Of a stretch of 20,668 nucleotides of DNA, positions 15,333 to 20,668 are shown piece after piece. The first letter of the stretch is position 1, and each line of letters starts with the position of its first letter. This DNA is from an uncultured Sphingomonadaceae bacterium (GTDB lineage Bacteria > Pseudomonadota > Alphaproteobacteria > Sphingomonadales > Sphingomonadaceae): the NCBI GenBank assembly GCA_938016505.1, contig CALLWN010000254.1, forward strand, positions 1-20,668, written 5' to 3'. The notes beneath the pieces are model-generated. The model saw only the letters and a list, made by a program, of their open reading frames with translations. It was not told the DNA's origin and made no database searches. A program made the position numbers and the translations under genes.

Positions 15333-17308
15333 CACTTGGCCTGGCAAGGGCCACGATCCTGGCGCTCGCGTCCCTCGCTGTCGGCTGCGGAGGCCCGCAG
15401 GGCCAGTCACCCGGCCAGTCGCCGCCGGCGGCGCCAGCCTCGCCCGCGGCCCCTGCGCCGCCCGCCGCCCCTGCGCCGCCCGCCGCCCCTGCGCCGCCGA
15501 GGCTGTTCGCCGACCCGGCGCCTGAATCGCTCGGCGAGGCCGATGTCGGCCGGATCATCGCCCAGGCTGCCGCCGAGGCCCGGGCGCGGTCCCTGCCGGT
15601 GGTGATCGCGGTCGTCGACCGGGTCGGCAACGTCCTTGCCGTGTTCCGCATGGCGGGAGCACGGGCGGCGGCGCGGGCGCGGCCCGGTCCGGCAGGTGAC
15701 TTCGACGCCCAGGGGGTCGAAGTTCCAGCCGAGGCTGCCGCGATCGCCAAGGCCCTCACCGGCGCCTATCTCTCCTCCTCCGGGAACGCCTTCTCGACCC
15801 GCACCGCGAGCATGATCGTGCAGGCGCATTTTCCGCCGTCGGTCCTGTCGCGCGGGCTCGAATCGGGTCCGCTGTTCGGAGTCCAGTTCAGCCAGCTGCC
15901 CTGCTCGGACATCGTTGCGCGCTTCGCCGCCGCGGGTCCGGCGGCCCGCACCGGTCCCAAGCGGTCGCCGCTCGGGCTTGCCGCCGACCCGGGGGGTTTT
16001 CCGCTCTACCGGAACGGGGTGGTCATCGGCGGCATCGGGGTGATGGGCGATGGCGACTACGGCTTCGACCCGGAGGTGCGCGACATCGACACCGACGACG
16101 AGGAGCTGATCGCGCTTGCCGGCACCTCGGGCTTTGCTGCGCCGCGCGAGATCGAGGCCGACCGGGTCTCGGTCGACGGGACCATGCTGCGCTTTCGAGA
16201 CAGGGGCGCGGAGGCGCTCCGGACCGACCCGACCGCAGCGCCGCCCCTTGCAGCCATCCCGGGGGCGCTGGTCGCGGTTCCTGGCTATACCGACGGGACG
16301 CTCAGGGCCGGGACCGCCTACGGAACCGAGGAGTCGGGGGTGCGGCGGGCCCGGGGAGACGAGAGCGCCAACCCGGACCATTATGTGCTGAGCGACGGCA
16401 CCGGGCTGCGGCGGTTCGCGCCCGCGCCGGCAAGCGATGGCGGACTGACGGCAGCCGAAGTGAAGCTGCTGCTCGACTCCGCCTTCGAGGTGATGGCGCG
16501 GGCACGCTCGCAGATCCGCCGCCCGCTCGAAAGCCGGGCCCAGGTGTCGATTGCGGTCGTCGACACCAATGGCCGGGTGCTGGGCGTCGTCCGCGCGCCC
16601 GATGCGCCCCTCTTCGGCGTTGACGTTGCGGTGCAGAAGGCGCGCTCGGCGATGTTTCTCTCGTCCGCCATGGCCGCCCCCGACCTCGGGACACACCCGA
16701 ACCCGTCCGTGGCCGGCGTGGTGGCTGCAACCCGCACCTTCCTTGCCGACCCGCAGGCGCTCACCGGCCAGACCGCCATCTCGGCGCGGGCGATCGGCAA
16801 CCTTGCCAGGCCCTTCTTCCCCGATGGCGAGCTGGGCCGCCCGCCCGGGCCGTTCGGCCGCAGCATCGACAGCTTCTCGCCGTTTGCCAACGGCCTGCAA
16901 TCGGCGCTCGTCATCGGCGACATCGCTGCCCATCTCGGCTTTCTCTCCGGCCGGAACCCTGACCCGCTGCCCGGCTGCGGGGCCCTGCCGGCCACCGATG
17001 AAGGGCGCGGGCGGCTCGCCAACGGCCTCCAGATCTTCCCCGGCGGGGTGCCGCTCTACCGCCGCGGCGTGCTGGTGGGCGGAATCGGCGTCTCCGGCGA
17101 CGGGATCGACCAGGATGACATGGTGGCCTTCCTCGGCACCGACAGAGCCGCCGGCACCGGCGGCATCGGCAATGCCGCGACCGGGATCCGCTCGGACCGG
17201 GTGGAGGTTCCGCTCGCTGACGGCCGCCGCGTTCGGCTCCGGTGGATCGTCTGCCCATTTGCGCCCTTCCTCGGCGATGCGGCGCAGAATGTGTGCGCGG
17301 GCCGGTGA
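15329..17308 (+). CDS. Lipoprotein with two GlcG/HbpS (DUF336) domains
   Basis: A 659-residue predicted lipoprotein starting at GTG 15329, which overlaps the upstream stop as GTGA. The signal peptide ends in LAVG-C20, an acceptable lipobox. A Pro/Ala linker from an 18-bp tandem repeat follows (about 30-56). Domain 1 begins near residue 68 (IIAQAAAEARARSLPVVIAV, VDRVGNVLAVFRM) and domain 2 near 372 (LTAAEVKLLLDSAFEVM, IAVVDTNGRVLGVVR). Each carries the GlcG/HbpS C-terminal hallmark: GGFPLYRNGVVIGGIGVMGD and GGVPLYRRGVLVGGIGVSGD. Both domains are far longer than a typical single GlcG/HbpS domain of about 140 residues because of inserts before the hallmark. Characterised HbpS binds haem and senses haem or redox stress. 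Next to multihaem cytochromes, a role in haem handling or redox contact at a membrane is inferred. Catalytic activity is not suggested by anything visible. Confidence 0.85.
   Translation: MTLGLARATILALASLAVGCGGPQGQSPGQSPPAAPASPAAPAPPAAPAPPAAPAPPRLFADPAPESLGEADVGRIIAQAAAEARARSLPVVIAVVDRVGNVLAVFRMAGARAAARARPGPAGDFDAQGVEVPAEAAAIAKALTGAYLSSSGNAFSTRTASMIVQAHFPPSVLSRGLESGPLFGVQFSQLPCSDIVARFAAAGPAARTGPKRSPLGLAADPGGFPLYRNGVVIGGIGVMGDGDYGFDPEVRDIDTDDEELIALAGTSGFAAPREIEADRVSVDGTMLRFRDRGAEALRTDPTAAPPLAAIPGALVAVPGYTDGTLRAGTAYGTEESGVRRARGDESANPDHYVLSDGTGLRRFAPAPASDGGLTAAEVKLLLDSAFEVMARARSQIRRPLESRAQVSIAVVDTNGRVLGVVRAPDAPLFGVDVAVQKARSAMFLSSAMAAPDLGTHPNPSVAGVVAATRTFLADPQALTGQTAISARAIGNLARPFFPDGELGRPPGPFGRSIDSFSPFANGLQSALVIGDIAAHLGFLSGRNPDPLPGCGALPATDEGRGRLANGLQIFPGGVPLYRRGVLVGGIGVSGDGIDQDDMVAFLGTDRAAGTGGIGNAATGIRSDRVEVPLADGRRVRLRWIVCPFAPFLGDAAQNVCAGR
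15449..15498 (+). repeat. 18-bp tandem repeat, about 2.8 copies, in the lipoprotein linker
   Basis: The unit GCCCCTGCGCCGCCCGCC occurs at 15449-15466 and 15467-15484, with a third, truncated copy to 15498. It encodes a Pro/Ala spacer (AAPAPP) between the lipid anchor and the first GlcG/HbpS domain. Perfect in-frame units make it prone to length change by slippage without breaking the frame. Confidence 0.85.
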
Positions 17309-19104
17309 GGCACGCAGTCCTCGCCTTGCTCCTCGCCCCGGCCGTGGCCGCGGCGCAGGGGGCTGAAGGAGTGGAGGCGGAGCCGCCGATTGCGCGCCGC
17401 GTGCCCGGGATCCGCGCCGAGGTGGAAGCGCCGTTGCCGCCCACCGACAACCCGGGCGCAGTGCCACCGCCCGAGGCCTGGCCAGCCGACCACCTGCCCA
17501 TCCCCGACCGCTGGCGGATCCTCGACAGTCTCGAGGCCTGGAGGATCCCCTATTTCCGCGACGTGCTCGGGGTGCGCCGCGCGCGGGCGCTCGACCCCTA
17601 CAACCAGAACCCGCTCAAGGGCGACAAGCCGCTGCCCGGCACAGACGACTGGTTCCTGCTGCTCGGCGCCATCTCCGATACCGTGGTCGAGCCGCGCACC
17701 TTTCCCATCCCCGTCGGCATCCAGACAAGCGAGCGGCCCGGCGAGCTCGACGTGTTTGGCGGCACGCGCTCGACAGTCCTTGCGCAGACCGTCCTCCTCT
17801 CCGCCTCGCTGTTCCAGGGCTCCACCCTGTTCAAACCGGTCGACCAGGAGTTCAAGGCGGCGCTCGCCTTCCAGTTCAACCATGTGACGGTGCCCGAGCG
17901 GCGGGTTCTGCGGGTCGAGCCGAGCCGCGGGCCGGAGCGGTCGGATGCGTTCGTCGGCGTCCAGGAGCTGTTCTACGACCGGCACCTGCGCGATGTCTCC
18001 GACCGCTATGATTTCGACTCCGTCCGTATCGGGATCCAGCCCTTCACTGCCGATTTCCGCGGCTTCCTGTTCCAGGACAATCCGCTCGGCATCCGCCTGT
18101 TCGGCACTCGCGACGACAACCGCGTGCAGTATAATCTGGCCGCCTTCGTCCGGCTGGAAAAGGACACGAACAGCGGCCTCAACGCCATCCTGCGCAGCCC
18201 GCGCAAGGATTATGTGCTGGCAGCCAACCTCTACCGCCAGGATTTTCCGTGGCCCGCGCTCACCTCGCAGCTCATCTTGCTGTGGAACATCAACCGCGAG
18301 GCCGACGACGTGCAGGTGGACACCAACGGCTTTCCGGTCCGGCCGGCGCTCATCGGCAACCTGCGCGGGCGCGACTACGATGCCGTCTACCTCGGCACCA
18401 ACGCCGACGGGCGGATCGGCCGCGTCAACCTGACCGCCTCGGCCTATCTGCTGCTTGGCGCCGAGCGCAACAGCGCCTTCAGCGGCGAGCCGGCGCGGAT
18501 CCGCGCCGTCTTCCTGGCCGCCGAACCTTCGATGGACTTAAACTGGATGCGCGTGCGCGGGAGCCTGCTGTTCGCGAGCGGCGATGGCGACCCGTTCGAC
18601 AACACCCACCATGGCTATGATGCCGTGTTCGAGAACCCGCTGTTCGCCGGAGCCGACACCAGCTTCTGGGTCCGCCAGACCATTCCCTTCGCAGGGGGCG
18701 GGCGCGCCGTCGCCATCAACGGCCGCAACGGGATCCTGAACGCGCTGCGCCCGTCCAAGGAGCAGGGCCAGTCCAACTTCGTGAACCCGGGCACCATCCT
18801 CCTCGGGGCAGGCACCGACCTCGATCTCACCCCCACCTTTCGCCTCTCGGCCAATGCCAACCATCTCTGGTTCCACCGGACGGAGGTCCTCGAGGCGCTG
18901 CGCCAGCAGGGCGGGCTTGCGCCGGAGATCGGATTTGATCTTTCCGCCGCGGCGATCTGGCGGCCATTCATGCACCAGAATGTCGTGCTGCGCGGATCGG
19001 CTGCGGTGCTGGCGCCGGGCCGGGGCTTCCGGCAGCTCTTCGTGGCCGAGAACCGGCGCCGGACATTCGCCTCGGTGCTCCTGAACCTCGTGCTGAGCTA
19101 CTGA
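17305..19104 (+). CDS. Outer-membrane beta-barrel protein, unrecognised family, possible conduit porin
   Basis: A 599-residue exported protein starting at GTG 17305, again a GTGA overlap with the gene before. The signal peptide VRHAVLALLLAPAVAAAQG is cleaved near residue 17-18. A Pro-rich lead (about 40-70) precedes a region of alternating hydrophobic/polar strands ending in an aromatic residue (ASVLLNLVLSY), as expected of an outer-membrane barrel. Distinct segments are DWFLLLGAISDTVVEPRTFP, FQDNPLGIRLFGTRDDNR and GSLLFASGDGDPFDN; the last recalls alginate-export-type barrels, a weak resemblance only. It has no haem motif and no N-terminal CxxC of the kind seen in MtrB. Between multihaem cytochromes, it could be the pore of a porin-cytochrome conduit, by analogy with Mtr/Pcc systems. 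That is inference; I do not recognise a named family. Confidence 0.78.
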   Translation: MRHAVLALLLAPAVAAAQGAEGVEAEPPIARRVPGIRAEVEAPLPPTDNPGAVPPPEAWPADHLPIPDRWRILDSLEAWRIPYFRDVLGVRRARALDPYNQNPLKGDKPLPGTDDWFLLLGAISDTVVEPRTFPIPVGIQTSERPGELDVFGGTRSTVLAQTVLLSASLFQGSTLFKPVDQEFKAALAFQFNHVTVPERRVLRVEPSRGPERSDAFVGVQELFYDRHLRDVSDRYDFDSVRIGIQPFTADFRGFLFQDNPLGIRLFGTRDDNRVQYNLAAFVRLEKDTNSGLNAILRSPRKDYVLAANLYRQDFPWPALTSQLILLWNINREADDVQVDTNGFPVRPALIGNLRGRDYDAVYLGTNADGRIGRVNLTASAYLLLGAERNSAFSGEPARIRAVFLAAEPSMDLNWMRVRGSLLFASGDGDPFDNTHHGYDAVFENPLFAGADTSFWVRQTIPFAGGGRAVAINGRNGILNALRPSKEQGQSNFVNPGTILLGAGTDLDLTPTFRLSANANHLWFHRTEVLEALRQQGGLAPEIGFDLSAAAIWRPFMHQNVVLRGSAAVLAPGRGFRQLFVAENRRRTFASVLLNLVLSY

Positions 19105-19106
19105 CG

Positions 19107-20668
19107 ATGCGCTGGGCGGTCCCCTTCCTTCTCGCACTCCTCTGGCTATCGGCGCCGGAGGGCCTGCTCGCGACCAGCGACGAGCGGCCGGTCGCGCGCA
19201 GCTATGCGGTCACCCCGCCCGCGCCCCGTTCCCAGACCTGGGCGGAGGCCGAGGCGAAATCCGCGGGCTGCGCGACCTGCCACACGGCAACCGACCACCG
19301 CACCATGCACGCATCGCCGGCGGTGGTGCTCGGCTGCACCGACTGCCACGGCGGCGATGCCGGCGTGCGCGTGGCGGCCGCTGCCGCGCCAGGAACTGCG
19401 GCCTATCTCGCAGCGCTTGCGCGCGCGCACGTCCTTCCGCGCTATCCCAAGGCGTGGAACTGGCCCTCCTCGGCCAATCCCCGGCGCAGCTATGCGCTTC
19501 TCAACAGGGAGGCGCCAGAGTTCGTGCGCTTCGTCAACCCGTCCGACTATCGGGCCGCGCGGGCGGCCTGCGGCGCCTGCCACCTTCCCGTCATCGCCGC
19601 CGCCGAGCGCTCGCTGATGGCAACCGGCGCGATGCTCTGGGGTGGCGCGGCCTACAACAACGGGATTCTTCCCTTCAAGCGCTACATCCTCGGCGAGGCC
19701 TACACCCGCGACGGCCGCCCGGCGCGCATCGTTTCGCCCGGGCCGCTGACCGAGGCAGCGCGGCGGCGCGGGGTGCTGGAGGCGCTCCATCCGCTGCCGA
19801 CCTGGCATGTGACCGCGCCTGCCGACGTGTTCCGCGTGTTCGAGCGCGGAGGGCGCAACATCAACTCCAACTTCCCCGAAGTCGGCATCCCGAATGTGCT
19901 GGGGCAGATCCAGCGGCTCGAGGAGCCGGGCCGGCCCGACATCCGCCAGTCCAACCGCGGCCCCGGCACCGGCCAGCGGGTCGCCATCCCGGTGCTCAAC
20001 ATCCACAAGACCCGGCTCAACGACCCGTTCACCTGGTTCATGGGCACCAACGACCAGCCGGGCGACTATCGCCACTCGGGCTGCGCGGCCTGCCACGTCG
20101 TCTATGCCAACGACCGCGAGCCGCGCCATTCGCTCACATGGGCGCGTTACGGCCGCGACGGCGAGACGGCGACTGCCGACCCGACCATTCCACGGGGCCG
20201 GAGCGGCCACCCCGTGCGCCATGCCTTCACCCGCGCCATTCCCACCAGCCAGTGCATGAACTGCCACATGCATCAGCCGAACATCTTCCTGAACTCCTAC
20301 CTCGGCTACACCATGTGGGATTATGAGGTGGACGCGCCGGCCATGTGGCCTGAGCGGCAGGCCTACCCCGATGCGGCGGCGATGCGAATGGTGCTCGATC
20401 GCAACCCGGAAGGCGCCTCGGTGCGCGGCAGGTGGGCAGACCCCGATTTCCTTCGCAACGTCTACGAGCTCAACCCGCAGCTGCAGCACACCCAGTTCGC
20501 CGACTATCATGGCCATGGCTGGAACTTCCGCGCCATCCTGAAGCGCGACCGGGAGGGCCATCTGCTCGACGCCGAGGGCAACCGCGTTGACCCGAGGGAC
20601 CCGGAACGCTGGCGGCGGGCGGGTGAGGGCCAGTTCGTGCCGCCGGGCACCAACCCCGGCAAGACGGT
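19107..20668 (+). CDS. Multihaem c-type cytochrome (partial, 3' end outside window)
   Basis: I read this frame by direct translation. It starts at ATG 19107, 2 bp after the barrel stop, and stays open to the edge (520 codons and two bases). MRWAVPFLLALLWLSAPEG is a signal peptide. Five CX2CH motifs are visible: C55ATCH, C77TDCH, C155GACH, C326AACH and C383MNCH. About 170 residues lie between haems 3 and 4, holding Asn/Trp/Tyr-rich, highly structured sequence (GRNINSNFPEVGIPNV, DPFTWFMGTNDQPGDYRHSG). The last motif leads into HMHQPNIFLNSYLGYTMWDY and later FADYHGHGWNFRAILKRD. The protein is therefore larger than a simple electron carrier, and the haem count is a minimum. There is no lipobox, so it is either periplasmic or exported beyond the outer membrane. 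Operon position suggests it partners the barrel and the first cytochrome. The exact family is not named here. Confidence 0.87.
   Translation, partial: MRWAVPFLLALLWLSAPEGLLATSDERPVARSYAVTPPAPRSQTWAEAEAKSAGCATCHTATDHRTMHASPAVVLGCTDCHGGDAGVRVAAAAAPGTAAYLAALARAHVLPRYPKAWNWPSSANPRRSYALLNREAPEFVRFVNPSDYRAARAACGACHLPVIAAAERSLMATGAMLWGGAAYNNGILPFKRYILGEAYTRDGRPARIVSPGPLTEAARRRGVLEALHPLPTWHVTAPADVFRVFERGGRNINSNFPEVGIPNVLGQIQRLEEPGRPDIRQSNRGPGTGQRVAIPVLNIHKTRLNDPFTWFMGTNDQPGDYRHSGCAACHVVYANDREPRHSLTWARYGRDGETATADPTIPRGRSGHPVRHAFTRAIPTSQCMNCHMHQPNIFLNSYLGYTMWDYEVDAPAMWPERQAYPDAAAMRMVLDRNPEGASVRGRWADPDFLRNVYELNPQLQHTQFADYHGHGWNFRAILKRDREGHLLDAEGNRVDPRDPERWRRAGEGQFVPPGTNPGKT

Noticed and set aside
14085..15410. 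Minus-strand frame of 441 codons over the first cytochrome
   Set aside because: The plus strand carries five haem motifs in order; the minus product has no domain.
15407..17467. Minus-strand frame of 686 codons over the lipoprotein gene
   Set aside because: It is Arg/Gly/His-rich and domain-free, while the plus strand shows two clear GlcG/HbpS hallmarks.
19146..20561. Minus-strand frame of 471 codons over the second cytochrome
   Set aside because: The plus strand carries five CXXCH motifs and a signal peptide; the minus frame is a shadow.

Overview
The window is very GC-rich with dense coding. Its gene content (CHASE2-type class III cyclase, a two-partner secretion pair, c-type multiheme cytochromes, signal peptides of the 'LLGLATPAVAQ' type) points to a Gram-negative proteobacterium, most likely an alphaproteobacterium. 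This assignment rests on protein character only; no rRNA or other marker gene is present. I see no tRNA, rRNA, CRISPR array, insertion sequence or phage gene.

Left block (1-4084). A TPR plus outer-membrane-barrel protein of the DUF560/Slam-like type runs leftwards off the window edge (start at 742). Divergent from it, 63 bp away, is a membrane-bound adenylate/guanylate cyclase with a CHASE2 sensor (806-3097). A CpdA-like metallophosphoesterase follows on the same strand (3194-4084). Cyclase and phosphodiesterase together look like a make-and-break module for a cyclic nucleotide.

Middle block (4081-13679, minus strand). This is a two-partner secretion operon, transporter first: a FhaC/ShlB-type TpsB (13679-11898), then 20 bp, then a 2598-residue TpsA-type exoprotein (11877-4081). 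The exoprotein is almost entirely beta-helix repeats of the 'AGRDL' kind. It is interrupted by acidic DxDxDG-like loops and carries an internal duplication 892 codons apart. Its secretion domain lacks the usual NPNGI signature. The tpsA stop codon overlaps the phosphoesterase stop in a CTAG palindrome.

Right block (13896-20668, plus strand). Divergent from tpsBA is a tightly packed operon: a five-haem cytochrome of c554-like character, a lipoprotein with two GlcG/HbpS domains, an unrecognised outer-membrane beta-barrel, and a second multiheme cytochrome running off the right edge. Two junctions are 4-bp GTGA start-stop overlaps and the third has a 2-bp gap. Periplasmic cytochrome, barrel, further cytochrome and haem-binding lipoprotein together suggest an outer-membrane electron-transfer conduit of a type I cannot assign to a characterised system. 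This is the most interesting candidate in the window.

The 216-bp region between the two divergent operons (13680-13895) carries a 19-bp palindrome, a second inverted repeat, an imperfect direct repeat and a sigma70-like promoter. It is the likely regulatory hub. The two genes at the window edges, 742-1 and 19107-20668, are both incomplete.
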